Shown: piece by piece, positions 22,276 through 34,100 of the stretch
Layout: each line of letters begins with the position of its first letter
Position numbering within the stretch: position 1 is the first letter of the stretch
NCBI GenBank assembly: GCA_918026815.1
Contig: CAKJVC010000107.1
Coordinates: forward strand, 1-64,000
From: Chalara sp. BL73
Taxonomy: Eukaryota; Ascomycota; Leotiomycetes; Helotiales
Length of the DNA stretch: 64,000 nt
Direction of reading: 5' to 3'
The notes under the pieces: model-generated
The model's database searches: none
What the model was told of the DNA's origin: nothing
The model's input: only the letters and a program-made list of their open reading frames with translations
Position numbers and translations under genes: made by a program

Positions 22276-24299
22276 ATGGCTACTTTTAGCACAATCTCTT
22301 ACAGTTATGTGCCAACTCGTCCACGGTTGAAGAGCACGGCAGCTCGCAAACCTGCTCCCAAGCAATCCGGTATATTCGATGAGCTGCGGTGCAGCAAAAT
22401 CGAAGGCTTTGGGACCGGGACTCGAGGTATGAGATAAAGTGGAGATGTCTAAACCGTGGCACTTTGACTGACAAGGAATTTTAAGTAGAAATGAGTTTTC
22501 TCAGCGGCGCTAGCAGCACCAGCGACCAAAACGAACTCCATATTGAAAAACTCTTGTATAGCAGACTACCAAAGGAGGACTTTACTGCAAAGGATTCTGG
22601 CCCGAAGGAAACACTCTGCAGAATAGAGGGATCAGCTTCAGAGGGAAGGGACGACTTCATCGACCACAGCTGGTCGGCGTCAGGCGACAACCCAGGCGGG
22701 AATCCAGGTAAATCGGCCTATTGCCCTTGTGGAAATACACGAGCAGCCTGCTGACGTGGTATAGATAGCCCAGTCGGCTATTTAAGAAGCGACGATTTGA
22801 GCGCTTCTGAAGTCGTCAATAGCATGGCCGTTAGTGCTGAAGGCGCAACGCTGGATGGAAACCTTTTTGATAACACAAACGCCGTGGACATGGGACTTTC
22901 AGCGCATTGCTCTAGCCTCGACGAATGGCACAACACTGATAGTTTCGACTTCCAAAATACAGCTCCATGCCGGCTCCTTAGCGATCAAGGAGCTTCAATG
23001 CCAAATTCTACACGCTCCTGTGGCTCCCCTGACTCTCTTTCAAGCGAGCCATTACACAACCACAACAGCACAGAGGCGACTGGATCCGAACTCTATAATG
23101 GGCCTGTTGATGAGGAGCATCAGCAGGAGTTGGAGCAAAAGGAAGACGAACACAGCCATGAGAATGAAACATTGCCGCAGGTGAATGATGTAGCAGGGGA
23201 GGCTGGCGACAGATGGGGTAGTGGTGCTTGTCCCTCTGACGATACTAATGGATGCACATTGCCAGCCCAGCCACCGCAGCTGCTAGACTCCTGCGACCCA
23301 TTGCTGGAACCAAACTGTTGTGAGGTAGGGAGCAAGAGCGCTGGTGAGAGCGACAAGGAGCCCATCAACAACGAGCTCGACTCAAATAAGGATGATGATG
23401 ATAGGGGACCATGTCTTCAGAAGCGGAAACGGCCGTCCTCGTCTTTTGATATCCCAAATTCCAAGAGACACAGCCATCATCTTCGAAAGAGATCTATCCA
23501 CAGAGCGAAGGTACATTTGAACTCCCATCGGCACTCTCCTAAGTCACGCCATCCTCTTCATCGAAGATCCCGAGTCGTCGCTGCCTCTAGCCCTAAGGGT
23601 CAGCTACCTTCGCCGGCACCTTCTGTGTTTACGGCCACGGATGCAGAGTTGGCATACAGCCGTAGGGGATCACCTGGAGCTGTCCTTCCAACGCTGACCG
23701 ATATCACATTTCGTCCACACTCTCTGCACTGCTGGTCCTTCACGGCATTGGTCCAGGATAGCTGTGATAACCAAGGAGTTTCTTTCCGCCACCTGACTCA
23801 ACTTATTGAAAGCATCGGCCATGTGGGAAAGATCGAAGACTTTACGGTTAAGCCAACAGATCAGCATACATTCCTCTTGACTGGGGTCAGCCGTTATACC
23901 CCATCCCAGCTTCTATCTAATGAACTGGTTCTTTCAGCCACAGCGGATCCCAGCCCAAGTCATAATGGAGTAGTGCCTACTTGGCGCCATCATGGCATAG
24001 ATGCGAATCTATCTCTACTACATGAGGACAGTGGTATAAGCGACAAAAGTTTTGAATCCAGTAGTGATGACGACGGGAATTCAAATGATGAAACATGGGA
24101 AAGTACATGCAAAGTCAAGTATAACAGGTGGTCAATGCTGGACGAGCAGCGCTTGGTAGCATATAAGAAGGAGGATAAGCCTTGGGAATGGATTTTTAAG
24201 AAATTCTCAGATAGGACTGAGCCAGCAATCCGTACGCGTTGGAGCATTATTCAGAACAGAAGCAAAATGGGTATATCCCGGCAAATGGGCAGGCAGTAG
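22276..24299 (+). CDS. Myb/SANT-like DNA-binding protein
   Basis: Three exons: 22,276-22,426, 22,489-22,707 and 22,774-24,299 (631 aa). Intron 1 (62 nt) is GTATGA...GACTGAC...TAG and intron 2 (66 nt) is GTAAAT...GCTGACG...CAG; all joints keep frame. The C-terminal 57 residues (575-631) hold a Myb-like motif with spaced Trp residues: RWSMLDEQRL, PWEWIFKKF and AIRTRWS. Residues 280-340 are basic and His-rich (KRHSHHLRKRS) and may act as a nuclear signal. The rest is Ser/Asp-rich and probably disordered. A role as a nuclear transcription regulator is inferred from the Myb motif; targets are unknown. The gene is intact despite transposon remnants on both sides. Confidence 0.7.
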
Positions 24300-24392
24300 C
24301 TCATGCTCTGTGTGTCTATTGTCTCTTGGTATCCTGTAACCTAGAGGCTGAGAAGGGTCTCATTACTTCAACTCTTTGTGGTCAGTTGAAAT

Positions 24393-24655
24393 GAGCATCC
24401 GGACACGCTGAATAGCATGAACAACTTGGCGTTCATGCTAGGGTGCCAAGGCAAGTATAAAGAGGCGGAATCAATGAACAGGCAGACGCTGGCGCGGCGG
24501 GAAAAGGTGCTCGGGCCTGAGCATCCGGACACGCTGACGAGCGTGTACTGCCTCGCTCACCTCCTTGCAAATCGGCATCGCTACGACGAATCTCTTGTTC
24601 TGTATGAAAGAGCATGCGCTGCGTACAGCACCGTCCTTGGTATAGATCATCCGAC
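24393..24655 (+). pseudogene. TPR (kinesin light chain-like) repeat fragment, NLR remnant
   Basis: About two TPR units of the fungal NLR type: EHPDTLNSMNNLAFML, REKVLGPEHPDTLTSV and a final GIDHPTC. There is no start or nucleotide-binding domain on the left, and the right end stops at a LINE-derived sequence at 24,656. It resembles the TPR array of the receptor at 31,106-35,285 but with more diverged units, so it is the leftover of another receptor gene. Confidence 0.7.
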
Positions 24656-24820
24656 TTGCTTCGCTTGCGGCGCGACGCGTCTGACGTGTCGCATCACCTT
24701 CCTCCATTCTTTATCTTACAGCCTTTTCTTGCACCTGTCTCTATTATTTCGCTTGGGATTACAGTGAAGGCCCGTATCGCAGCTTTTTCGCAGCTTTTCG
24801 CTCATCTAGTCTGGTCCCCT
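24656..24820 (-). mobile_element. 5' fragment of a LINE (first ORF1 codons and leader)
   Basis: Read on the minus strand, an ATG at 24,707 starts MEEGDATRQTRRAASEA, nearly the same as the first codons of the LINE ORF1 at 30,537. The leader upstream of it differs from that of the main copy. The fragment ends at the TPR remnant, so its 3' part is lost. Confidence 0.6.
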
Positions 24821-25064
24821 TTTTGGTGTTACACACACACATACACAATTTATTAATGCCTGGCGGCTAACCCGATAGGGCAACTATTACTAATATACAA
24901 GTACATTCTTAAAGTGAATTCTTAACTCCTTAGGCCCTTAAATTTTGGTGTTACACACACACACACAATTTATTAACGCCCGGCGGCTAACCCGATAGGG
25001 CAACTATTACTAATATACATGTACATTTCTTAAAGTGAATTCTTGACTCCTTGGGCCCTTAAAT
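24821..25064 (-). repeat. 122-bp tandem duplication at the LINE 3' end
   Basis: Two copies (24,821-24,942 and 24,943-25,064) start TTTTGGTGTTACACACAC and run through GGCGGCTAACCCGATAGGGC to CCCTTAAAT. On the LINE strand each ends in a (TG)n tail followed by TAACACCAAAA. Confidence 0.85.
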
Positions 25065-25255
25065 CAGCTGTTTCTGGCTTCTGGCTTCTCTTTTCTGACT
25101 TATCTCTATGGATTCTCGTGGGTTAGTATTGTTAGCAGGCTAGCTTGAAGGCTATTCTCCAAGTGTTCAGCGTCCTATCCTCAGCAGCTGAAGCGGTGCC
25201 TCCTGTCTTCGGCACGAGGTGATTAGTGTTAGGCGGTTGAAAAATAGTTAATGAA

Positions 25256-25277
25256 GGGGGGGAGGGGGGGGGGAGGG
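25256..25277. repeat. G-run abutting the LINE ORF2 stop codon
   Basis: Runs of 7, 10 and 3 G separated by single A, starting directly after the ORF2 stop (a C-rich tract on the LINE RNA strand). Confidence 0.9.
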
Positions 25278-28200
25278 TTAATTTTGTTGGCTGTTTTCTT
25301 GCGATGGGTCAGCATCAAGCCGGCCTGTGGCTATCGCGAATCGTATCGTCACTCGGACTGCTTTCATGTCCGGGGTCCAGTTCTTGTCATCCGATAGCGA
25401 TTTTCCTCCCAGGTAGAATGAAATGTTGCTCCTGTGAATTTCTGTACACTGAAGCATCTCTGTTCGGTGCGTGGTCCATCTTCGGCACCGAAAAAGGAAG
25501 TGTTCAACTGTTTCTCTTGCTTCCCCGCAGGCGCACTGATCTGATAGTGCAGCTTTGATGAGGAATAAATACGAATTCAATCTCGCAATTCCTGTCCTTA
25601 GCTGCGCAAGCACACTCGCTTCTCGCTGTGTTAACTGGTCGTACAACTTTCGAGTATGTTTGCCCGGTAATGCTTTGTCCACTTTCTTCGATAGTTTTCC
25701 CACCTTCTCTGGCAAACTTCTAGTAGTGCCTCGTTTGGCGCGCGCTACGTTGAGCGTTGTTGATCGTACTCTGGGGAGTGGTGTTTGTGGTTCTGTGACA
25801 TGTCTTGTAGCTTCTTTGGCTTTCTCTTTGGCACTTGTCCAGAGTTCTTCGTCTTCGTTCTTTGGTAACCATACAACAGTGATTTTGTCGCATTTTCTCT
25901 TGAGTTTCTTGATTGATTCATAGATACTGCAAATGTATTCCTGGCCCGACTGTTGGCGTGGGTTTCTAAGCGTGAGGGCGGCAGCCTTATTTCTCGTCCA
26001 CAGCGTGATACTGTGGTATTTCCGCCACGGTAATTGCTGGAGGGCGTAGGCCATTGCTGCTAGTTCTGCAACATATGGGTTCTGTTCTGTTCTTGGGCCT
26101 AGAGTGGAGAAAAGCGTTTCGACTGTAGGATCATCTCCAATTCGCTTGCGTGTCTTGATCGCTGCACCTAGTCCAACCACGCCATTTCGGCTTGAGCTGC
26201 TTACCGCAATGTATGCTGCTCGGTTTGAGTCCGGTTGCCTCGTTATTTCCTTGTTGGTGATGGTTTGTACTCTCTTCTCCCACGGCGGCAGAGTGAACGG
26301 ATGGATAGTTTCCATTTCCTCCATCGCAATCTCTTTGAGTTTTTCTGCCACCTGGTAAAGAGGCGAGCGGTGTTGTTTCCTGAATTTCCGCATCCGGGAT
26401 GTGTTTCTGCGAAGTGGATTGGTGACAGGCAGGGCATGGATGTCTGTCCAAAGCTTGATGGCTCTTCTCCAGAGTCTATCCTCCACTGTAGGGATGGTCG
26501 CCTCCGCTTCTGCTACGCTTGTGGCAACCGTCATAAATGTTCCCACGATCGCTTGTGCTCCGATCTTCTGGACTCTGTTGATCGGTATGGCCGGCTTGTA
26601 TCTGCACTCATGCATCCACACATTGGAAGCATAATCCACCACTGGAGTAACCGTAGCCGTAAAGAGTTGTCGTGCCGTGGCCGGTGACAGCCCTTTGAGT
26701 CGTCTCAGCTCTATTACCGCCTCCAGTCCTTTGGACGCAGCTCTCGCCATATGCTCTCTATATTTTAGTTTAGCGTCCATAACTACGCCTAGGATCTTAA
26801 CGCGCTCCTTCGGCTGGACCGCTTGTCCTTTAATAATGAACGGCTGGGTGTCTGTCTTGTATGACTTGCGAGTAAAGTGGATGATTGCTGTCTTGTCCGC
26901 TTCGAACGTCGCACCGCTTCTCTTCTCCCATTCCGTGGCACTACCAATGATTGCTTCTATTCCTTCCCGGTTGCTCTGTGCTGTAGGTCCAGTGACCCAG
27001 GCTGTGAAGTCGTCTACAAACGCTATGGCACCCCCATGCGCATCGATCCGCCGCTGAACTAGGTCTGCATTGAAGAAGAGGAATAGGATTGGGGATAGCG
27101 GCGACCCTTGCGGTAAGCCAGCCTGTGGTAGTTTTCGTGTTTCGGAGGTCTGGCCGTTTATTTGAATTGACGCTGTACGTTCTGAACAAAAGGCTGCTAC
27201 CCATCGGCACAGCTCTTCCGGGATGCCTCGTGCTTTCATTCTTTGCAACAGCCGTTCCTTACACACTCCATTGTATGCTCCTTTGACATCAAAGCTAATC
27301 AGACTTACGATCTTGCGACCTCTCCAAGCCGTATAAATCTCTTCTTGTAAAAGGAGGAGTGCCTGCTCTGCTGATCGCTGCTTGCGTGCGCCGAAGTGAT
27401 TAGTCGGGAGAAGGCCATGTGTCTCAACTGCATGTGAGATCCTTTCTGCGACTACTGATTCCAGAATCTTGCCTAAGGTTGCAAGCAGGGAGATCGGTCT
27501 CCATGACTTCGCCGTCGTGTAATCTTTTTTGCTGGGCTTCTTTAAAGGGATTATTTTCGCATGCTGCCATTGGTGTGGCATTATTCCCTCTTCCAGTGAT
27601 GATTGGAACAGCGCCAGCACATGCTGTTTGATCACTGGCCACGTCTCCTTCCATACGATTGTTGGCAGGCCGTCTTCCCCTGGTGCCTTCCACGATTTGG
27701 CCGCAAAGAGCTGCCGTTCCACTTCTTCCATCGTGAGTTTTGGCATTGATATCGGGGTCCTTTCTGGTCTTGAGCCTTCGTCGTCGATATCGTCTGGTAG
27801 TGGGGGAAAGAACTTAGTTAGCATCTCCTCTGCTTGCTCTGTGTGGTTGGCCGTGGTCGTTCCATTGGCTCTGATGAGCTGCGGGACTTTTCCAAATGCC
27901 GACTCATCGCCTGACTTCAAGTACTTGGCTGCCTTCCAAATGTTGTCGTTGTCCGCAAGGAACTCGTTCCAGTGCTTCTTCTTCTGCTGGCGAATAGCAT
28001 CGTGGTACTGTTTTGCCGCGGCTTTTGCCTTCTCTTCTAGGTCAGATCTACTCCGTCCGCCGCGTCGTTCGGCTCGTGCGCGGTTCCTCCAATGGGTATA
28101 TATGCGGCGGAGCTGTGTAAGATCCGAGGTCCACCATCTTTTTGTGTATGGTGATGGTTTGGCTTTCGGTGTCAGGGCATGGACTGCCTCCGTAACCGCT

Positions 28201-29057
28201 GCCATCAATCTATCAGTCTTCTGTTGCACTGTACCTTCTGACGGGAGACCTAGTGAGTTTGCTATTCTGGCGTTTATCTCCTTCCATGGGGCGTTCTTAA
28301 GAAGGAGCCTTTCCTGGGGTCTTGGTGTAGGGACAGAGATGTCAAAAACTGTCTCGATTGTACGGTGGTCTGACCCATGCTCTGTTCCATACAATGTGCA
28401 TTTAACCATGGCGTCTTTCAATTCTTCAGAGGCGAGGACCAGGTCGATGGCTGTCTCGTGGTCTCCTCCCTGCCACGTTTTGGTCCCTCAGCGAAGGAGG
28501 CTGCTTAGGGTAAACTCGTTCATCAGGTCCACGATCAAGTCCCCTTCTCCTTGTCTCTCCATCGAGATGTCATCTCCTCCCCATAATTGGTCGTGCCGAT
28601 TGAAATCTCCTACTATCACGAGTTCAACCACTGTGTTCGCTTTCATTCTCGCCTCCCGAATGGTCTTTCGCAGGCTGTGACACGTGTCTTGTAGTGCCTG
28701 GGCATCAATTCCCGGTACATAGACCGACGCTACTAGGATTGATCGCTCCGGTAATCGAATAATAGCTGCTGTCATGTCTGGGGATGGTATTGCCACCTGT
28801 TCCGCTTCGACATCCTTGTTTAACCAGAGCATACTTCTAATAGGCCATCTGCCTTCTCTCCAAATCGACGGGACCATCTTCGTCCATTTATGATGGCTCA
28901 TCGGCGTTGTGAGAAGTAGGTCTTTGTTCCTTCTTGCCCAGGGCTCCTGGATAGCCAGTACCGTCGCGTCTTGAATTTGTTCATCGTTCATTAGGCTGTC
29001 GAGCACCACATCTTGTTTCCTGACATTGAGTTGGATCAACCGGAACGTTCTACTCAT
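25278..29057 (-). pseudogene. LINE ORF2 protein: endonuclease, reverse transcriptase, RNase H-like; one in-frame stop
   Basis: A 1,260-codon frame from the ATG at 29,057 with one TGA at codon 190 (28,488-28,490), probably a mutated CGA Arg codon; the same frame runs on without shift. The EEP endonuclease shows AIQEPW, GDFNRHD and GSDH. The reverse transcriptase shows [24 protein letters not shown] and the catalytic AFVDDF. The RNase H-like part keeps the fold-typical order ([30 protein letters not shown]), but the usual catalytic acidic residues are not visible. The C-terminal [17 protein letters not shown] is the zinc knuckle common in LINE ORF2. The start codon overlaps the ORF1 stop. Confidence 0.85.
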
Positions 29058-30537
29058 GCTGAGCCGGGTAGAGTTTCCGACAGTTTCTGCTAAACGATTC
29101 GTGGGGGCCTCCGCACGGGACACATTTCAAGATGGCTTCCATGCATTCAGTTTGGTGATGGCCTTCTTTGGCGCATCTCCCACAAATTCGCGTTTTAGCG
29201 CACTGGTAGGCTTTGTGGTTGGTGATTTCCTGGCAGTTGTAGCATTGGTTTGGGCGGTCCCGGCGCTCAAAAGCTCTGGTGTATCCCGATTCTCCGCCGG
29301 CACAGAAAAACCCTTCTTGGAGGAACCGTTTTGCCTCTGATCCTTTAGTGAGATATATGACCATGGAACCATATGCCTTTGGTACGGCTCTGTTGCTAAG
29401 CCACGCTATCTTCGCGACCTCGGTGTCGTTTTCCTCACTGAGGGCTTCAGTGACTCCAGCCCGGACGTTGCCCATCTCATCTAATACCACCGTACGCTTG
29501 ACGCTGTCTACTTTAACAGGATACAGGTCATCTCGGAGGATCCGTGCTCCTTGTACTAGATTTGCTTCTACTGTTCGCTTTACCGTTTTGTGTTCGGCTT
29601 CATCTCTACAGGCAATTCTGACCCGGTGAGGGTTCTTTGGATCCATCGTCACTGCTCGGCATCGCCATGTGGCGTTGTCTTGCTCACTGCGCATTTTATT
29701 TTCCACCATCGTCCGAATCGCCCCTGCAGAGACTTGGCCGCTTGCTTCGACTTCGACTCTGGAAGTATCAATGGTGCAGTATAACGTTGTGGTAAAATTG
29801 GACGGTGTAGTGTTCACGGACGAGAACGTCTGTATATTGCTCGACTGGCTGGTTGGTGGGGTGCGTGCGACTTCTGCATAGGACGGATTAGGGCTGCTAT
29901 TTCCTGATAGGAGGGCCGCCATGCCGTCCGCCATTTGTTGTTTGGTCTCATGCAATTCTTCCTTGACTGTTAAGAATTCTCCTTTAACCGTCTCCAGCTC
30001 CTTTTCCATGTGAGCCAGCTTTGCTTCCATCTTCTTATTGTGCGCATCCTGCTTCATCCATTCTTTTAGAAGAGCTTTGAGTATGCGGGTCTGTTCGCGC
30101 AATTGTTCTTGAATGTTTTCCGGTACCGCCTGCTTCCCCATTCCAACCCTTCCATCCCCTCTCCCCGTTCCAGATACATCCTGAGTTTCTTCATTCTGCT
30201 TGGCCTTCGCGCTGGGCTTTCGCGTGCGTCGTGGTGGGCAAACGCTGAAATCTTCTCCCTCGGCCGCCACCACAATTGTGGCTGTCGTCTCCTTTGGTGT
30301 CCCGATAACGATGGATCGTTTGGGCTTCGGCGCGCCTGGGGCTGCTTGGAACGGTACGTCCCCATCCGTAAGGTCATTCTCACCATCCTCGTCGCTATTG
30401 TCAGTCTGTTCAGCTTGCTTAGCCAGCACTGTAAAAGGGTTACTGGCGGTTGGATTTTCGATTGTCGTTGTTCTTCCACGTGACCTCGCTTCGCTTGCGG
30501 CGCGACGCGTCTGACGCGTCTCACCACCTGCTTCCAT
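29050..30537 (-). CDS. LINE ORF1 (gag-like, CCHC zinc knuckles)
   Basis: Intact 495-codon frame. The N-terminus is basic (TRQTRRAASEARSRGR), a middle coiled-coil region lies around residues 140-215, and the C-terminus has three zinc knuckles: CYNCQEITNHKAYQC (CX2CX5HX4C), CGRCAKEGHHQTEC (CX2CX4HX4C) and CVPCGGPHESFSRNC. These bind element RNA in this family. The frame ends in TAG within ATGAGTAG, where the ATG begins ORF2, so ORF2 is probably made by termination-reinitiation. Confidence 0.85.
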   Translation of the reverse strand: MEAGGETRQTRRAASEARSRGRTTTIENPTASNPFTVLAKQAEQTDNSDEDGENDLTDGDVPFQAAPGAPKPKRSIVIGTPKETTATIVVAAEGEDFSVCPPRRTRKPSAKAKQNEETQDVSGTGRGDGRVGMGKQAVPENIQEQLREQTRILKALLKEWMKQDAHNKKMEAKLAHMEKELETVKGEFLTVKEELHETKQQMADGMAALLSGNSSPNPSYAEVARTPPTSQSSNIQTFSSVNTTPSNFTTTLYCTIDTSRVEVEASGQVSAGAIRTMVENKMRSEQDNATWRCRAVTMDPKNPHRVRIACRDEAEHKTVKRTVEANLVQGARILRDDLYPVKVDSVKRTVVLDEMGNVRAGVTEALSEENDTEVAKIAWLSNRAVPKAYGSMVIYLTKGSEAKRFLQEGFFCAGGESGYTRAFERRDRPNQCYNCQEITNHKAYQCAKTRICGRCAKEGHHQTECMEAILKCVPCGGPHESFSRNCRKLYPAQHE

Positions 30538-30651
30538 TCTATATGCTCTTCTTCGAACCCCCGTAATTCCTTGATCCGCGACGTCTTTTCTTGGTACAGT
30601 GATTGTAAGTACCGTCTGAAATGATACCTGTTGTGTTCTTTTGGTGTTACA

Positions 30652-31105
30652 GTCGCTTACAAAATCGGCTTCCCCTCCACGCTCGCGAGAAGATTCTTAG
30701 CCCATCCCACATACCAGAAGGGGCTAAGCGGTGTATCATGTGACTAGTAAGCGCCAAGCATATCACGCCGATACCCCTCCCACACTTCGATCATTCCTAC
30801 TGGGGGATAGAGCCTCATGGGAAAGGCTGCAAAGACCCTAACTCGTAACATGGGTTGACTGACGAGCAGCCTTACCAATAAGAGCCCGACTTACCCAACT
30901 CGACTGATGCGTTGTCTGGATGGCGAAAGTAGCGACTTTCTTTCAGCTCGACTTTAGTTCATTCTAGCTTCAACTTGTGGGCAGCGCAGTTGCAGTGCTT
31001 GTCGAGACCGCCTAATATTAGCATCTCGCTCGAGATCGTTTAATTTTGTTTGTTTCTCTTGGCAGCCGGGCTGACTTTGGAAAGAGAAATTATAGTACGA
31101 CGAGC
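30652..31105 (+). other. likely promoter region of the PNP-NB-ARC-TPR receptor
   Basis: No open frame of interest. It lies between the LINE 5' end and the receptor ATG. No clear TATA box; a pyrimidine-rich stretch precedes the start. Confidence 0.4.
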
Positions 31106-34100
31106 ATGGTATGGCCACTCGAAGCCACTGTCACTTTGACACACGGTGACTATACGGTCGCATGGATATGCGCTCTGCCGATCGAGAAGGTAGCTGCAAG
31201 AAACATGCTGGATGAGCTCCACGTTACTCCTCCACAATCAGAACACGATAAGAACATCTACACTTTCGGTCGTATCTGTGGACATAATGTAGTGATCGTC
31301 TGTCAAGGAGATATGGGCACAACTGCTGCCTCTATCGTGGCCACGCGGATGGACTCTACATTTCGAAGGCTACGGTTTGGGTTGTTAGTTGGCATCGCTG
31401 GAGGTGTGCCTGAGGAGAAGGACATCCGCCTTGGGGATGTGGTTGTTAGCAAGGGAGACGGTAGATCAGGAGGTGTTGTGGCTCACGACCGTGGAAAGGT
31501 GACCCTGATAGGGTTTGAGTCAAGACCATTTTTGAACGGTGTGCCAGAGGCGTTGCGTAATGCTTTTAGTGAGTTTGAATCTCGTCTGATGGATCAGGAC
31601 AGCAAGATCACAACGTATCTGTCCGAGGCAACTGCGAGAAATGCCCGTTTCTCAGCATTCGAACGACCAACCTCGCTGACCGATGACCTCTTCCACAGCG
31701 ATTATCCTCACGTCAATTTGAAGGACAAGACCTGCGCAGACTGCGCAAAGGACCACATCGTGGGTCGACCTCCTCGTGCCGATTCGCTGATACACTTCGG
31801 CATTGTTGCTTCGGGCAATCAGGTTATCAAGAACGCTGCAGAGCGAGCCAGGTTATCTACAGCTCACCCTGGTGTGCTCGCCGTTGAAATGGAAGCGGCT
31901 GGGTTGATGGACATCTTTGGCTGTGCAACTATACGAGGCATTTGCGATTATGCAGATTCGCACAAGAATGATGGTTGGCAAATGTACGCATCGGCAACAG
32001 CTGCTGCAGTCGCCAAAGAGGTACTTGAGATTATACCGGTGGCTATAGTAGTAGCTGCTTCGCCGACAGCTGTAGCTGGTTAGTGGATTCGTTTAGGTTT
32101 ATATTCGTGCAAATTGTAAAATAGCTATTGAGTTTGTAGTTCGTGTTGTATTTGTACTTTAATTTTAACAACTAGTTGATATATGACATACTTTAAGATT
32201 GAGAAACATCCACTGACCTAATTTAGGCATACCCATATCACACTGGCTCGTACCTTTCCCGAGGAATGAACGCTTTGTTGGACGGAACTGGCATCTTGAT
32301 AAACTCGCTACAAAGCTTTCCTCAGATCAATTCTGTCAGCGTGTCGCGATAACAGGTCTTGGGGGTGTTGGCAAGACTCAAATCATTCTCGAATATGCCT
32401 ACCGAATAAAGAAAAAGTCTCCGGAATGTTCTGTTTTCTGGATTCTTGCAAGTAGCGATGTGAGCTTCGAAAAGGGATATTCAGATATAGCAGAGTGTTT
32501 GAAGATAACAGGGATTACAAAGAAGAATGCCAACGTTAAGCAGCTTGTCAAGACAGCATTGAGTCAAGAAAGCACTGGCCCATGGATTTTGATCATTGAC
32601 AACGCTGACGATGTTGATGTGCTTTTTAAAAGCGGAGACGATCTCGGGTCCCTGCCCTTAATTGACTACCTGCCAGCTAGTTGTAAAGGTTCAATTATCT
32701 TTACGACTCGAAATCGAAAGGCCGCAGTAAAACAGGCTGGGGGTGATATCATACAGGTAGACGAGATGAGTCGAGATGATGCAATAGAATTCCTGAGAAT
32801 GTCTTTGCGTCATACAGATCTTCTCAACGAAAATGAAGCTGTCATTAAGCTCTGTGAGCTCCTTGCTTATCTCCCACTCGCTCTTACCCAGGCTGTATCT
32901 TACATAAATATGAATGATATCCCGATTTCGCAATATATCGGACTATATGAGGGCAGCGAGGAAGATATCATAGAAGTTCTGAGCGAGGACTTTGAGGATC
33001 AAAGAAGATATAGGGAGATGAGAAATCCTATTGCAGCGACATGGCTTATTTCATTCCGCAAAATATGTCAGCAAGATGAGCTTGCTGGAGAATACCTATC
33101 GTTCATGGCATGTCTCGTTCGTCAGAACATTCCCCAATTACTTTTACCAATGCCGCCATCAAAAAAGAAAGCAATCGATGCAATCGGCACTTTGACAGCT
33201 TATTCGTTTATCACAAAGCACGATCTCGATAATTTATTCGACGTACATCGATTAGTTCATCTTGCAACCCGAAATTGGTTAAGGAATGAAAACAAACTGA
33301 TAGTCTGGACCGACAGGGCTCTCATACGATTAGCAGACATCTTTCCAAGTGGAGACCATGAGAATAGAGCTATCTGGTCAACGTACTTACCTCACGCTTG
33401 CAACATTCTTGCTCAGCATCGTCTAGAAGCTATGAGTGAAACATCAAGGATTGAATTGCTTGATAATGTCGGATGGTGTCTTGATAATACTGGACACTAC
33501 CGCGATGCCGAAAAAATGCATCGGCAAGTGCTAGAGCTCCGGATGAAGGTGTTAGGCCCCGAGCACCCAAAAACGTTAGCGAGCATGTGCTATGTAGCTG
33601 CGGCTCTAAGCAAGCAAGGCAACTACCAAGAAGCTGAACAGATGCATCGGCAAGAACTAGATCTCTGCTCGAAAGTGTTAGGCCCTGAGCATCCAGACAC
33701 GTTAACGAGCATGTGCTATGTAGCTGCGGCTCTAAGCAAGCAAGGCAACTACCAAGAAGCTGAGCAGATGCATCGCCAAGTGCTAGAGCTCCGGATAAAG
33801 GTGTTAAGCCCTGAGCATCCAGACACGTTAACGAGCATGTGCTATGTAGCTGCGGCTCTAAGCAAGCAAAGCAACTACCAAGAAGCTGAACAGATGCATC
33901 GCCAAGTGCTAAAGCTCCGGGAAAAGGTGTTAGGCCCTGAGCATCCAGACACGTTAACGAGCATGAGCCATGTAGCTGTGGCTTTAAGCGACCAAGGCAA
34001 CTACCAAGAAGCTGAACAGATGCATCGACAAGAGCTAGAGCTCCGGATGAAGGTGTTAAGCCCTGAGCATCCAAACACGTTAACGAGCATGTGCAATGTA

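Larger units (their letters stand above)
24943..30638 (-). mobile_element. Tad-like non-LTR retrotransposon (LINE), nearly complete
   Basis: A minus-strand element with leader, ORF1 (gag-like), ORF2 (endonuclease-RT-RNase H-like), 3' UTR and a (TG)n tail. TTTTGGTGTTACA at both 24,943-24,955 and 30,639-30,651 could be a 13-bp target-site duplication. The lack of RIP stops, apart from one TGA in ORF2, marks it as recent or protected compared with the AT-rich blocks. Confidence 0.85.

Noticed and set aside
27529..28680. A 383-codon plus-strand frame over the LINE
   Set aside because: It is antisense to the endonuclease and reverse transcriptase, which show all expected motifs on the other strand.
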